Assembly (NCBI GenBank): GCA_038501785.1
Contig: JBAMJR010000329.1
Coordinates: 2,847,501-2,911,500 of the forward strand
DNA length: 64,000 nucleotides
From: Myoxocephalus aenaeus
Lineage: Eukaryota; Chordata; Actinopteri; Perciformes; Cottidae
Direction of reading: 5' to 3'
A model generated the notes under the pieces. It ran no database searches and had not been told where the DNA came from. It was given only the letters and a program-made list of their open reading frames with translations. The position numbers were made by a program, and so were the translations under genes. Position 1 is the first letter of the stretch. Each line of letters starts with the position of its first letter. Below are positions 1 through 13,696 of this stretch, one piece after another.

Positions 1-783
1 GTGTCCTTTAATGAACATTAACATGCCAATCAAACCAATTATCCACCTTTCTAAGTCAATACGGCTCTCTGTGATGTGGAAACGTAAACAGATCGTCGTG
101 TTCAAGCGAAGGAAAGAGAAGAAAAAAATCTTCAAATTGTCTGAATGACATACTATGCAATGATACAATATATATCCCATTTCTATGATTACTAGTTCCT
201 AAATGTCCTAATTGAGAGGACACAGAAAAGAAAGACAGAGAGAAAGCAAAAAAGGGAACGAGACAGAGAGATGTAATCAGTGAACCAAGTTTGCACTTGT
301 TGTATCCCAGAATACCTTCCTCAAAGGAAAAGGGGGGTTGTTCTGTGTTACACTTAATACACTCTCTGAAGTTTCAATGTAGGGTTTACACTCTTATTAC
401 CCTAAGCCGAAGGCCTGTTAAGTGTGCGGACAGTTAATAACAAGGTGTAGTTTTCCAAGTTGTCAGCTTAAAGTCTATGAAGACCTCTAGATGCATTGTG
501 GACTTTCATCTTAGACAGAAACATCGCCTGCTTCTGTGGAGCAGAGCTGCAATTTCAACACACACAAAGGCCAGGTGTCTGCACAGAGGGTAGTTGAAGG
601 GATAAAGGATGGACGCCTAATGGTAGCATCTGACAACAGCAAATAAACACACACAATCAAACTCAGACGTGAAATTACACTGCACCTGGAGAGGGAAATT
701 AGTCTTCCACTTGAGAGACGTTCGACTCAAAAGATAAAGATCATGAAAATGCAGTAACGCTGTGACTTCCCATCTCCTTGTAG
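1..783 (+). other. end of wnt3a intron 1
   Basis: This is the stretch upstream of exon 2. No other coding signal was seen. It contains purine-rich segments around 220-270. It is assigned as intron because exon 2 starts with a split codon. Confidence 0.7.
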
Positions 784-1025
784 GTCACTGGCAGTGGGCC
801 ACCAGTACTCGTCACTGGGCACTCAACCCATCCTCTGTGGCAGCATCCCGGGTCTGGTGCCCAAGCAGCTGCGTTTCTGCCGGAACTACGTGGAAATCAT
901 GCCCAGCGTGGCCGAAGGGGTGAAGATTGGCATCCAGGAGTGCCAGCACCAGTTCAGAGGGCGACGCTGGAACTGCACCACGGTCAATGACAATTTGGCC
1001 ATTTTTGGGCCTGTGTTAGATAAAG
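784..1025 (+). CDS. wnt3a: wnt3a exon 2
   Basis: The exon follows a TTGTAG acceptor and ends before GTAATG. It encodes SLAVGHQYSSLGTQPILC through GPVLDK, the N-terminal Wnt domain block with its first sequon (NCT). One base at each end is shared with neighbouring codons. Confidence 0.93.
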
Positions 1026-4000
1026 GTAATGATACACAGCAATCACTTTCATGTGCAGCGTGCTCTATTTAACATCATCAGAGTGCATATGTGTTTCTTC
1101 TTTTTTTTTTTCATGCAAATAATCTGTCGGTGTACCTCAAACACAGGTCTCCGACATTCGTGTTTCAACTCACCCCGAAAGATTCCTGGAGTTTTCATTT
1201 GGCACCGTTTACTTGGTTCATTTGGGATTAACAGTCAAAGCTATCAACCGAGTTCACCGGGTTGATAGCTTTTCAAAAGGTCAGACAAAAACAATGTCTT
1301 TGGAAGCATTTGCAATAGTGCTACTTGCCCATAAACAGATCAGAGTTCAATTGTCAAAGTAAGAGGCTGACAAGAATCTAGATATCCTTTAAATATGACA
1401 AACATAACATCAACAACAAATGAATAGACATAATTGCATTATGTAAGATCTAAATATATGTAAAGATGGTCTTAGTCCAAGTAACATTACACCCACAATA
1501 CTTTTGTAATACTGTGTAACCCTTCTGACCCCAAAGTATGTTTCTGGTCATTTCTTATAAGTTGGTACTTCAAACCACCTGAAAAAAAAGACTTCTTACC
1601 TAAGACTGTACCTCAATGCTGATTACCTCTTTTCTTAACAATTCTATATTATGTCTGTGTTATATTTGCATTAGAAAAGCTGCTCTCCCTTTGTGCATCA
1701 TTCATTATGCTCACACAAATCCTTGTTCAAATAGACTTTAGTCTGAACAAGAGCAGCCTCTATGCATGAAATAATGTACACAATTAAGGCGAGTGAGTTC
1801 TGTCTTGTTGGAGCTTTCTTTAGGAGGGAATCCCCTGTGATAGTTGCGGAATTTTTCTAAACACATTTGTCCCATTAGATTTTGTGATGATGTATTAGGA
1901 GTTTTAAGTATATGTCAATTCTGGTCTACTTACGGGATCAGGCTGCAGAAATCCCCCCCTGTGCAGGTAGATTTTGTTACCGTCCTTAGCTGTTTCGCCC
2001 TGTTTCCAGTCATTTTGCTAAGCTAAGCTAACCACCTGATTTAGCTTCATTTTGTAGATGTCTTTGAATGGTATCAATCTTCTCACCTAACTCCCGTCAA
2101 GTTTCCAAGTATTGCCTTAATGTCTTCAGTGAGTAGAGCAGATACTTTTTATAATATTGTGTCCCAGGAGGTTCTTTTTTTTTTTTGCTTTCTTTTTGTC
2201 ATCTGCGTTGCGTCTCGCTAACTTAGTTACAAGCTCCAAAATTGAGAATGAACACTAAACATAGGAGATGAGGGTCAGGGCTTAACCTGTCACCTAGTTT
2301 ACAGAAGATTGATGCAAACACAGTGGGTTGGAGGTTAGTTAGGGCAATTGCTTTTAATAAACTCCTGAGCCAGTTGATAGAAGAGGCTTGAGCTCAAGTA
2401 GGTGGCTAACGATAGGGGTTCTCAATCCGAGGCCCTTTTGTGGTGCAAAATGCCACCACATCTCTTCCATTGCCTCCCCTCCCAGGCCCTTAATTGCAGG
2501 GGTACTGAGTGGAAAGAGGAGGCAGCTACTGGGCTTTAGTAAATCATTTTGATTGGATTAAGGTCACTGAGGCCCTTAATAATGTGAGAGGTCAAAGTGG
2601 CTGGATTAAGTGCCTTTGTCAGAGGCCAATGAGAGTGACTCAGGGGCTCACAGGCCTTTGATAGGGCTTAGTAGGAGAGGGCTTCCATTTCATTGGATTT
2701 GATTGATGCTGGTGTTTGTCTGTGCAACAGGGCCATTGTCCTCACTGGTGTCTGTTTGTCTGCGTTTCAGACCGTTGTGTGTCGGTTTCCTCCTGCCTTT
2801 TTGGGGGCCAAAGCTGAAAGGGAGAGAAGGCGCCTTTATAGGCTTCAGGGGCTTAGTTCCTATCAGTTAGCCCATCACTGCCCATGTCCTCACCTTCACT
2901 GAGGACATTAGAAGTTTGTTTTACATAGGTGGATTAAGCACTGGATAAATACTAGAAGAATGAAAGACATGGACCTTTAAGGAGAGGAGGCCATTCTGTG
3001 AATTGAGTTGAGAGTACACTTTAAAAGAATAGAAAGGACATTTTTCAGTTTCTGCTTGTGGAAAAATGCTTTGATCACTGACACAGACTTCCTTTCAAAT
3101 ACAAACGCATAAACATACTCATGCCAAATGTGAGCCTACATTGACTTGATCACACACAAACACTTTTCCATCTACATTGTCACGCACACCCATGCCAGAC
3201 CTCATGCACCAAAACATGAAAGAGTTAAGTTGCTCCTGCCTTTAAAATTAGCACATACTTCTTCTATGTGCCTGTCCTCTCTCCCTTCCACATGGCCTGA
3301 TCCTCTCTCTCTCTCTCTCTACGTGTGTCTCTCACTCCACACCCCAAATCACGAGCCCTACCTCGAGGCTATGTCTGCGTCAGCACTCATTAATTTACAT
3401 TAACTAAAGTGTCAAAACATGCACTGCTGGAATCTGCCTGTGATGAAAGGTGATAGAAAGCTCCGCAGGTGTTGTTAGTCCGTGGAGCCGAGCCCAGAGT
3501 TGTTTCTGCATTCTTTGTATTTACAGAACACCTACCAACTATATGAGTATAATCAGGCTCCAGTTTATGAGGCATATGATCGAATTAGTGAGGGCAACTT
3601 TGCTACAAAAAAGTGGACAGTCACAATTTTGCAGGTGTTACCTCCCACACAGGTATCGACACGCACCGTCACTATTCTACTTGAAACCATTACATTCAAG
3701 TGAGGTTTACAGGAAACTCCTATTACGTCATAAATAATGCATTTGGCATGTATCGCAAAATGTCATACTGTTGGAGCTCTGACTTATCTAACCTTTGTCC
3801 CCAGTAGCCACCTCTGCCTTGTCTGCATTCTGTATACAAGGAAATCCACCCAATAAATTAACCTAAATCATTAAGTCCCAACTAAACTAACTGGGAAAAG
3901 GTCAGGTGATGTGGGTTACGACCTATGACCTGAGGATGAGAAAGTGTAACTATTTAGGATGAGCTAAGAGGTCTATGCTTCTCATGAGACGTATGTCTCA

Positions 4001-5362
4001 GCATGCTGGGGGAGGGAAACTAGCACACCAGTATATCATTAACTCTGGGCCAGAAAGAAAGAAGGGGTGTGTTAAATGGAGTTGATGGGGGGACCTTAGC
4101 CCCACTCCCTGCTGGGCACTGCTCAGAGCACAATATCTTCGCAACCATGAGATTAAGCAGGAGAAAAAGTGCTTTTCCCCATTCACACGCCCTTTAGATT
4201 GTTTTATTAAACCATTTGAATAGGGATTTCCCCGTCTGCCGACAAGCGGGGTCCAGCCAATGCATAGTTCTCTGTTGCTATGACTTAACTTGGTCCCCAC
4301 TAATCACTGGCCAGGGCAAATTTCATATAAAATATCTGGGGCCATTGTGGGACTAACACAGCGTGACAGTGGCAGCACAATAGGGGATTCAACCCCCCAG
4401 CAGGTTGTAGGGACCACTTGGCCTGCCAGGGTCTGGCAAAGTTTGGTGCAGGAGCATTGTCGGAGTATAGTGTCCTGAAATACCATAAATTGGTCGTAAA
4501 ATCAAGAGAAGCTAGGCAACTAATGTAAGAGCTGGCGTTTCCCAGTTGAAGTAAATGTTATTACAGGTGTATATGGCCCCTGTATAACCTAGAGGTTCTA
4601 AAACATGTTTCGAAATTTCACCATTTGTATAACGTTTGTTGGCTTTTTCATACTAAGGGACGACACACCAGGTTCAAAATATGCCTTTGAATTGAAACCA
4701 GGTTCACATGGTGGTGTTGAGGTGTATATGGAGGCTCATAAACCATCTGCGTTCTGTGTATGCACGTGTCAAACATGTTTTGTGGTTGAGTGGTTAGAAC
4801 AAAAAGAACAGATTTGGTCGACTAAAACGTATGGGTTTGCAGCTTATTGGTGAACGATGCTGCACAACCAATAGGCGTTTAGGGCTTTTGTGGACAGTAG
4901 CATCATTGCTTGCGTTACATAATTATAGGCTTGAATGCAGGTCATCTTTTATGCATCTGCGTCAATACTAGTATTCTGCATATAATGAAAATATAATGTA
5001 GAGGACTACATTTTGTTGGGGTTAATATTCTCTGTATTTGTTGGAAATTGAGGCACTTAAAGGCTTTATCAAAGAGCGAGGTGCTGTCAATCTTTTCTTT
5101 TTTCCAGGTTGCCTCGTCCACTCACACACAGATACACCAGGACATATTTAATTTGCCCTGATCCTTCTCCTTTGTTCATTTTGTTAAAAAAAAATCCTCT
5201 CCCATTTGAACTCCTCCACCCCTTTTTGCTCTGCAGCATCCTTCCCATCATTGTCACCCACAAGGTCATGTTTCCAATGAAGTCCCCCAGGGTCCCGTTT
5301 TTGGTCCACATACCTTCACACTTTTCATAAATAATGGCAAAACTTATTTGACAAGCCCAATT

Positions 5363-5430
<68 letters not shown>

Positions 5431-6049
5431 GATGATATAGTCTTGTAGAGTGGAGAAGAAACTAACTAAGCTGAAACCGAAATGTTGATTCAAATGGCTC
5501 AACATTTTGACATTTGACATTTTGACATTTTATATTTATCGAGGACTAACACCATAGACACGCACCTTCGCTCACAAGAAGCTCCAAAATGAAAAACACA
5601 AATCTCCTACTTTATCAGTTTTAGATGAGGCATGGCGATGTGTAATGCATCACTGTTGATGGCTTCCTCATGGTGTGGTTTACATCTTTCATCCCTAAAC
5701 TAGCTTAATTGCAAAATAAATATTACAACATCCAAGTGAAATAATCTGTGGTGGATGTAAGCGGCCATCCAGCAAGGAGAACAGAGGTTCAGATGTATTG
5801 TGAACATTAGTAACCTTGTGGGTATACAATAGCAGCATGAAGTGGGTGGTGGCAGCCTTGTGGTAGAGGATGCCAGTAGACCTTTTCTCTTGCATCATTG
5901 TTCCTAATGCCCTTTAGTCCTCAAACTGGTTGGAACCTGCTGTAAGGGAGGAGTTCCTACTCCCTTTAGCTTTATACTCCTCCCTTTCTTTTTTTTTCTT
6001 TCCCACTGTCGTTCTTGTTCTTTGGAGAGAAGCATGCCCTGCCACACAT

Positions 6050-6088
<39 letters not shown>

Positions 6089-7737
6089 ATCCCAAATGTC
6101 ATTGTTGATCTTTAACCCTCTCTGTCTGTTTGTTCAATTCATATTTACACCTGGTGTTTCTATTTTCTTCATCCTGTTCTTTCCGTCTTTTTTTCTTGTG
6201 ATTGTGCAAGTCCATACAAGTAGATTAAAATCAAGGCAAAATCCCAGTTATACTGAATCAGGGAATGCTGAAGCATTGAAAGGGTCTCATCTTCTCTAAC
6301 TGTGAAATGCTGTTCGGGTTTGCTTATCTGGACACTGCAGTCCCATCACCATGTTGTGTCTATGGTTTTGCCCTACAGTCTGAGGCAGTTTCCTAACCTT
6401 TCAAAAGCCTAATTGAGTCCCTTAATTATAGGCCTGTCAGGCCCGTCTCTTCCTCTCATCTATCTGGAGGATCCTGATCCCTCTGAGTCATCAGTTAGCT
6501 ATGTCAGACAGAGGCATATAGAGGCCTTGCTGGCCTTATTCAGAGACAGGATGATTGATGTCTGCGCTGAATGAACACACACCTTAGGAGATACAACCTT
6601 AACATGTGTAGCCAACTCTTCAGTTATGTATAGTTTGTTTGATGTTGTCATGTTGGCTTGGATTGAGAAATATTTCCCTATACGGTCATACAAGACCGAG
6701 CACAAGCAGATATCCATATACACAGGCGGTGACCTACATTATCCAGCAATTACAGCTAGAACTTTTCTTTAAGTTTCATCCTGAAAATAGCATCAGGGGC
6801 ACATTACTCGCGTGACATCACACTGCACTACCTTGCCTCCGAGTATTTTTCCAATGCTCTATGTCTTACAGATATCTGAACTTCTCTTTTCCAGCCACTC
6901 GAGAGTCCGCATTTGTCCACGCCATCGCCTCGGCGGGAGTGGCGTTTGCAGTGACCCGTGCCTGCGCCGAGGGTTCGGCCACCATCTGCGGTTGTGACAC
7001 GCGCCACAAGGGCCCCCCCGGCGAGGGATGGAAGTGGGGTGGCTGTAGCGAGGATGCGGAGTTTGGGAGCATGGTGTCCAGAGAGTTTGCTGACGCGAGG
7101 GAGAATCGCCCTGATGCACGCTCAGCCATGAACCGCCATAACAATGAGGGAGGAAGAATGGTGAGTTTAAAAAAAAAAAGCTATGTTTGCTGATTGTCGC
7201 AGTTTTCCCCTACTTTCAGATATTTGATCAACATGCTTTTTTTGTCTTGATTCTTAGTCCCTCAACGACAAAATATTCCTCAAGTGTAAGTGCCACGGGT
7301 TGTCGGGCAGCTGCGAGGTCAAGACGTGCTGGTGGTCTCAGCCTGACTTTCGAGTAATTGGCGATTACATGAAGGATAAATATGACAGTGCATCAGAGAT
7401 GGTGGTAGAGAAACATAAGGAGTCCCGCGGATGGGTGGAGACCCTGAGACCCAAGTACAACTACTTCAAACCACCCACAGAGCGCGACCTGGTTTACTAC
7501 GAAAGCTCACCCAACTTCTGTGACCCCAATCCTGAAACTGGCTCCTTTGGGACCCGCGATCGCGTCTGCAACCTGACGTCCCACGGCATAGACGGGTGTG
7601 ACCTTCTCTGTTGCGGCAGAGGACACAACACCAGGACTGAGAAGAGAAAGGAAAAGTGCCACTGTATTTTCCACTGGTGCTGCTACGTCAGCTGTCAGGA
7701 GTGTGTGAGAGACTACGATGTGCACACCTGCAAATAA
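784..7737 (+). CDS. wnt3a: wnt3a, secreted Wnt ligand (exons 2-4; exon 1 outside window)
   Basis: Secreted, lipid-modified ligand of Frizzled/LRP receptors in canonical Wnt signalling. Three coding exons are visible: 784-1025, 6895-7160 and 7258-7737 (TAA). Phases join cleanly, giving about 328 residues against about 352 in human WNT3A. The missing N-terminus (signal peptide and about 24 residues) is on an exon left of the window; the first base here completes a split Trp codon. Seen: the PQ/HQYSSLG start, LRFCRNYVEIMPSVAEG, and WNCTT, a glycosylation sequon. Also seen are CHGLSGSCEVKTCWW, which holds the palmitoleoylated Ser, a second sequon in CNLTS, and the Cys-rich end FHWCCYVSCQEC...VHTCK. 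The sequence is closest to WNT3A rather than WNT3 by recall, and the arf1 neighbour supports this. Introns are about 5.9 kb and 97 bp. No frameshift or stop was seen. Confidence 0.95.
1930..2140. repeat. degenerate teleost interspersed repeat
   Basis: The GCTAAGCTAAGCTAAC motif is followed by TAGCTTCAT and GTATCAATCTTCTCA-like text. This resembles a short repeat common in teleost genomes. Family and exact ends are not determined. Confidence 0.4.
5366..5427. repeat. (TA)n microsatellite
   Basis: About 60 bp of uninterrupted TA dinucleotides inside wnt3a intron 2. Confidence 0.97.
6050..6084. repeat. (CA)n microsatellite
   Basis: About 17 CA units in wnt3a intron 2. They create spurious Thr-His and Cys-Val reading frames on both strands. 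Confidence 0.97.
6895..7160 (+). CDS. wnt3a: wnt3a exon 3
   Basis: The acceptor is TTTTCCAG and the donor is GTGAGT. It encodes ATRESAFVHAIASAGVAFAV through MNRHNNEGGRM, including the conserved CGCDTRHKG and GGCSED Cys motifs. Confidence 0.95.
7258..7737 (+). CDS. wnt3a: wnt3a exon 4 (last coding exon)
   Basis: The acceptor is ATTCTTAG; the exon opens in phase 0 with SLNDKIFLKCKCHGLSGSC. It carries the acylated Ser motif, the linker and the whole C-terminal Cys-rich domain, ending VHTCK and TAA. Confidence 0.96.
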   Translation, partial: SLNDKIFLKCKCHGLSGSCEVKTCWWSQPDFRVIGDYMKDKYDSASEMVVEKHKESRGWVETLRPKYNYFKPPTERDLVYYESSPNFCDPNPETGSFGTRDRVCNLTSHGIDGCDLLCCGRGHNTRTEKRKEKCHCIFHWCCYVSCQECVRDYDVHTCK

Positions 7738-9124
7738 GGAAATGTGGTACTCGCCTTTTCCACCAAAATGTTTAAGACTTTTATCAGGCAGAGGAACGAA
7801 TACAGCAACTTATGGACTAGACAATGAGAGACGATAAGGCGGTCTGACCGGTCCATGGACTCCAGTGGCAGACTTGACGGCCCTTCTGTTTTGCGCCGCA
7901 ATACTAAAAGAAGCCCGTCTCTGCTTTGATCAAGGGTTGAGTAGATGTTGACGTCACAAAGCCTCATCCATATGAACCATGCAGATGGTGATGATGACAA
8001 CAATGTCGATATCTCTAGCGATGACGAAAGAGTTTTTTGACGTAGGAGAGTACTGTCGGCTAATTGACAAACACCATATTGGTGATGTTCTTTTTTTTGG
8101 TTTTCTGTGTTTTAAAGTAGTTAGTTTTGTTGAGAATAGTCCAGCACTGCCAATGCTTTCAAGTCTTCGGGGCAAACAGTGAAAGTGTCACATTTTCTTC
8201 AATGTGTAATCATAACTTGGTTTTGCCACAGAAAGTGACAACATTTATGAGCAATTTACAAGATCAGACACTCAACCGCATGCATTCTCATCCTCAACAT
8301 CTTAAGTATGTATGTGTATATCTGAAAACTAACACTGTTGCGTGAATGGGTTTCTTTATAGTGTTAATATGTTACTTATGTGTGGGTAAGAATGCACTTG
8401 CACCTGAGTGAATGTAGTTATTATGCTGCAATGTGTTTACATGTTCTCAAATTCTTAAGCTAACGAGTTAATATCTGCTTTAAATTACTAATTTTATCTC
8501 AAGAGTAGACATGAGCCACATCAACTGAACATCAGCAAAACAAAACAAATACACACAGTCTGCACATTTCCTGGAACACCTGAAAACACTGGGAGCTTTT
8601 TCTTAAGAGTAACAATGCTTTGAACAACATCGTAGTGATGACCAAAGACGAGAAAATAAAACCCCTCCTGTAAGTCTGCGGTGGTCAGAGAGCTGCAAAC
8701 GGATCTGAAAGGTCAGCACTTGTGTCCCATTGAGAAATATGAAGCATGTTCTCCTTGTTTTTATCAGTATTAGCAATGTCTCATGTGACTGGGTGTTGGG
8801 GAAACTGTTATTTATAAAAGGGATATTCCCACTGTATTTTTGTTTCATTTAAACACACGTGAAATTATTTTTATTATGATATTTGATGAAATAGAGGTCA
8901 ATTCTGTTCACCCTAGTAAAGAAAAACACAAACGGCAAACAAACCGCAAACTGTAAATCATATAAGCTCTGTATAATGCAGTATAATTCGCAGTTGTGAT
9001 AAAATGATGACCAAAATCTGTGCATGAGATGTTTATCAGCTGTGGCTTCTTGTTCCCGAAACTAAACCATGAGCAGCATCACTGAAACTATCAATACTTC
9101 CCTTATTTTAATGCTGCTAAGTAA

Positions 9125-9161
9125 TGTGTGTGTGTGTGTGTGCGTGTGTGTGTGTGTGTGT
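9125..9161. repeat. (GT)n microsatellite in wnt3a 3' UTR
   Basis: GT dinucleotides with one GC interruption. Repeats of this kind are length-variable. Confidence 0.95.
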
Positions 9162-10106
9162 TTGTATAAGTGTGTGGGTTTAGTTCCTTACATACTTTGT
9201 CCATTTATGTTATATGTATATTCTTGCATGTATTGATTCTTTCTGTGAAAGAAATCTATTATATGTAGTTTGGAGAGAAAAAATGTGAAGTTTTGACTAA
9301 TTCTTGCATACAGTAAATCCCATTTTAACCAAATAGACCAAAATAGAGTTTATGTTATTTTAGTTGCCTGTGGTTTTGTAGTCATGCTAAGCATCAGGGC
9401 AAAAAATGATTAATGTTGCTCTCCCTTAATTTGAGTAAAAATACAACACAGTATTTATTTATTTGGAAAGTGAAAAACTACTGAAATCTGAGAAAAGTAA
9501 CATCATTTTTATAAAAAGGTGAGTGTGCCATTTCACAGATAGCCTTGACTATAAAGAGATGTGTAAAGTCACTGATGAATTATTGTTTACAGCCAATGTA
9601 ATATCTCAGGCATGTATAGTAGGCTATCATTTTTCCATCCATAATTACTTTTCAACCGGACTGAAAATATTAATAAGCAGCCATGACCAGTTTCACATGT
9701 TATGTCATCTTAATAAATTACACAGCAACCATTATGAGTACGACAACTGTTATCTTGCATTTATTACTGTACACTTTATATGTGATTGATTGCTTGTGTG
9801 GACAATTTGCTTATGTTCTAATTTTTTTGTCAAGTCTTAAAATCCAAAGTTTTGTACAAACTAGTTTTTTTGCGTTTTTATAGATTTCTAAAATTTGATG
9901 TTTTTTTTATAATTATTTATTTCATGCTATGTACATATTAGTGAGTAAAAGTATATATTTGCAGAAATACATTTTTTTTTTTAAACAGTGTTGTGAATTG
10001 TAACGCTGTAGCATTTTTACCTCATCTGTTTTTTCACTGACTGCACACAGGTATTGTTTGTCTCACAGCCTGTAGTAGATTTCTAAAGTTAACTCTGTAA
10101 CACCAA

Positions 10107-10112
10107 AATAAA
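10107..10112 (+). terminator. candidate wnt3a poly(A) signal
   Basis: AATAAA in AT-rich sequence, followed by CAACATAAACAACC. It is the last strong signal before the gene-poor interval. Confidence 0.55.
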
Positions 10113-13100
10113 GCAACATAAACAACCAAACGTGTTCTATTATCTGTGACTGAACTTAACGTGATAAATTATTGTGCCAAAAATATACACAGCCAAAGAT
10201 GGTTCAGTGCACGGCCACCTCTGACCTCTATGGACTGACCTGAGGGATGGCTCCTAAACACAGGACCCATTGCCATACATATTTTACCTTTATTTAACCA
10301 TATATATGACATATGACATGTGTACATACATGTAGCACATGAATCTGAAGATGATAGTGCAGTGTGAAACAAGTAGGTAACATTATTCAGCCACTTGGCA
10401 ATGAAAACACACACTTTTAAATGAGAAAAAAGTTGTTTTGTCAAGTCAAGGAAGGAAGCAATAATTTCAAAAAAAATCTATTTTCCCTTTGATTTATCTT
10501 TGGGTGATTTTGGTTGGTTGTGGGAAGTGATGCGCTAGTTGGCTAGTTTTGTGTTAATAGTTTGTATTGCAGGGTAAAATAAAATGAAATATACAAGGTG
10601 TGTCATGACACCTTAATGAGATGATTTTGAGTTGGACTGGAATTATGAATGGGAGACTGCCATGGGCGTCAGAAGAGTGTAAAGTAACGGTAACCGTTTG
10701 TGGTGATGTGACGGTCGCGAGAACCCCAAAGATGATTTGTCCAGGAGCCCCTAAACAGTGTAGTATTAGCAAAAAGTAATAATGGCAGTAGAGCTCTAGT
10801 ATAATTGTTTCCATGATAACAAGTCATGCAATACCTATGTAAAGTTGTCATGATTTGTTGCAGATCTCAGGTGTTCATTGCATATAATTCATGCAGCAGA
10901 ATATGTTCTTGTTTAACACTTTACTACCTGATGTTTAGATAAGGAACATGTTGAGGTGAGTCCTCATTCAGCTGACTCAAACAGGAGGTAATCCTCAACA
11001 AACAAAAACATATCTCACCAAAATAAAATATCTTTCACATAGCATGAAGATGAAGCTCTTCCCTTTTCAGTGACAGTCATGCAGGTAAGCCTCGTTATGA
11101 AGACACCGTTGCAACCTATCATAGATAATACTGATGCCTGAATGAATGAAACCTCTAATCAGAGTCACACACTTAGAATATGTACAAGCTGTCAGTCATT
11201 AAGGACTAATAGGTTTTCGGCCACGGTGCCCAAACACGGCCTATGGATTTGTCAGAAAGAAGAAGAAAATAAAGCTGGACTAATAATTTGATTTCTTTGA
11301 GAGACTGCAGAGGCCAGCTGTGCTTTTTGGAGAAACAATAATACCAGAGAGAGAAAAAAAATGTCAGTGATGAGAGTTAAGAAAAAGATGGAGCTTTGTT
11401 GGAGAGAAAGACCTGATCTCGAGATAGATTAGGGGTTGGATGTGAATAGAGCCCACCAGTGCTCCGGCTCAGCCGCTGGACCCCTGATAGTCTTTGAGCC
11501 GTGCAACAATGTCACCACCAGAGGCCAGGTCTCACTGCTATCTAACCCCATTATCTCACAGAAAGATTGATACACACCCCCTCCAGAGTGGAAGCACCAC
11601 AAAAAGTGATACCCTTCCGTTCTCATTCATGTGGATTCAATAGTCCGCCCACCCCCACATCAAACTATATTTTAAGCCGTCTTTCACAGTTTGTCCGACT
11701 GAAACTCATTACTTGGGTATACTCATTTTCCCAGACATTCATAAAAATGCTATGGCATTTAAATCCTGCCTCATGATGGGAAATGAATAAAGACTCATTG
11801 AAGACTGTTGTATATGAACTCCTGGGAGCCAGCCAGGTTCAGGTTTGGTTTAGTGACTGGGAGGCTGTCAGCGGCTCATTCCACACCTCGACCTTTGACA
11901 CTTTTCACACCATCTGAATGGGAGTAAACAAGTGCAAAACATGAAACAGATCACAGGATGGACAGAAACTCCGGCCCCGCAGCAACGCTGTCTTTCGGCA
12001 GAAGGAAATGGGCCCTTCCCTTCAGACCAGACCCACCTAGGAGCTTTGTCACCCAAGTGAGAGGAACATTGTTAGCAGATAGTTGCCAGAGGCGGCCACG
12101 GTGCCTCCAGTGACTGAGATGGCATCCTGACTGTGAGAACTTTGACGCGACCAGACTGCAAGAGGCACCACCCAATAACCATATAAATGGGAGACAATGG
12201 GCCTAATTGCAATCAGTCGCCTCTTTTTTTTTTTATGTCCCGAGTTTCACCCTGACATTCTCAAGAGACCACCGCATGCATTTCAATAAAGCCACGTTGT
12301 TGCGGGGCAGACCGAAGCGACATATATACAGTGGAGTGGTGCAAAGGCCCACACTCGAATGACACGATGCAAATACTCCCACAGAAGTCACACCTCGGTT
12401 ACAGCCTTTCTGTTTCACTCTTCCTGAGGCCTTTTGATGTTACCAACAGAAACAAACCCAGGAACAAACATGCAAACTTGGTTTTGATACTGAAAATGTA
12501 GAATTTGAGGTTTCATCTGCGTGCAAATGTTTGAAAAGGTTTTTTTCAAACGGCGATATATCAGAGAGGCTCAGCTGCTTTAATGCCTAACACTACAGCT
12601 CAGACTCAGCTTTAAAGAATGTGATTCACAAAGCTGTTCTTGTTTATAGCCTCACACACACCAAAGGTGATGGGCCAAAACTGAACTACAGAGGGGAAGT
12701 GCAGTGTGTGGGCATTTCATTATGTAACTGACTTTGAAGCCAATCTTTTGATGTCTATCTGTTCTGTCTGAAATTAGATTACTGGGATTCACTATGTCTT
12801 CAACACATTTAACACATTGGACCATCCGGATTGGAAGATTATTAAAAGTAAACATATTTTTGTTGTATGTAATTACTCCATGAAAAACAGTCTGACATAC
12901 CGGTACCGCCATTGTCTAATTTGAGAGAAAGAGTGAAGATTTACAAATTCAAATATTGCAAATTAATCCCCCTTAAAATGCCTTTATTTTGCCTTATCCT
13001 GTTTTATATATGGTTTGTAAGTGATATTTCTCACTTCTATTCCTGACAGCACTCACACCTTTATTCAACACTTCAGCCAATAAATTCTAACTTAAGATCC

Positions 13101-13673
13101 ACCAATGTGTTGTTTATCACACAATACAAATCACTCTTTTAGGCCACTTTTGGAAAAACATTAGATACAGTAGACAGATAAAATACTCTTTTAGAGATAA
13201 CTCAATGCACACAAAACAACCCGTTCGCTAATGGCTCCGTGGAAACATCTTAACATCTGTCGCAATCATGGCATTACATTTTCTCTTTTACAGCCAGGGA
13301 GGGTAACGTGTGAAGTATGTCACCTGCCATGAATGAGGATGATGGGTTATCTGCAAGATTTCTAAAGAGAGCAGCCATCATCAGAAGAGATGTGGCACCT
13401 GTAAAGCAGCCTTATCCCCTTTTGAAGTGTCTGTTTGTATTGTTGAAGCCAACAAAGGAATTTTGCCACCCCTGTACTTACAAGAGAACATTAGTCAAAC
13501 TGGGGGAGATAACAAGGGGAGGAGGGAGGGAGACATACTACTGCACTACACAGTCTACAGGTGCGTTTGCACATGCATGTGTGTGCGCATGTGACTATCA
13601 CACTGACTGCTCAGGCTCTTCAGTTTGAGGAAGAGTGTTTGTGTTCAGGTATGTTGCTGTATGATGTGTCTGC

Positions 13674-13696
13674 TCGTGGTGGTGGTGGTGGTGGTT
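13674..13696. repeat. (GGT)n short tandem repeat
   Basis: About seven GGT units. The minus-strand frame gives a run of His, which is not evidence of a gene. Confidence 0.9.

Larger units (their letters stand above)
1026..6894 (+). other. wnt3a intron 2
   Basis: A 5.9-kb intron without convincing exons. It holds a degenerate interspersed repeat near 1930-2140 with GCTAAGCTAAGCTAAC, a (TA)n tract and a (CA)n tract. Two segments, 2480-2690 and 6380-6480, look like possible conserved non-coding DNA because of clustered homeodomain-like TAATT and TTTGAT motifs. That last point is inference only. Confidence 0.6.
7738..10130 (+). other. wnt3a: wnt3a 3' UTR (inferred extent)
   Basis: AT-rich sequence after the wnt3a stop, with several TATTTAT/ATTTA elements (9450-9470, 9920 region) that could affect mRNA stability. 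It contains a GT microsatellite. The extent is set by the AATAAA at 10107, and earlier signals could also be used (for example AATAAA near 9710). Confidence 0.6.
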
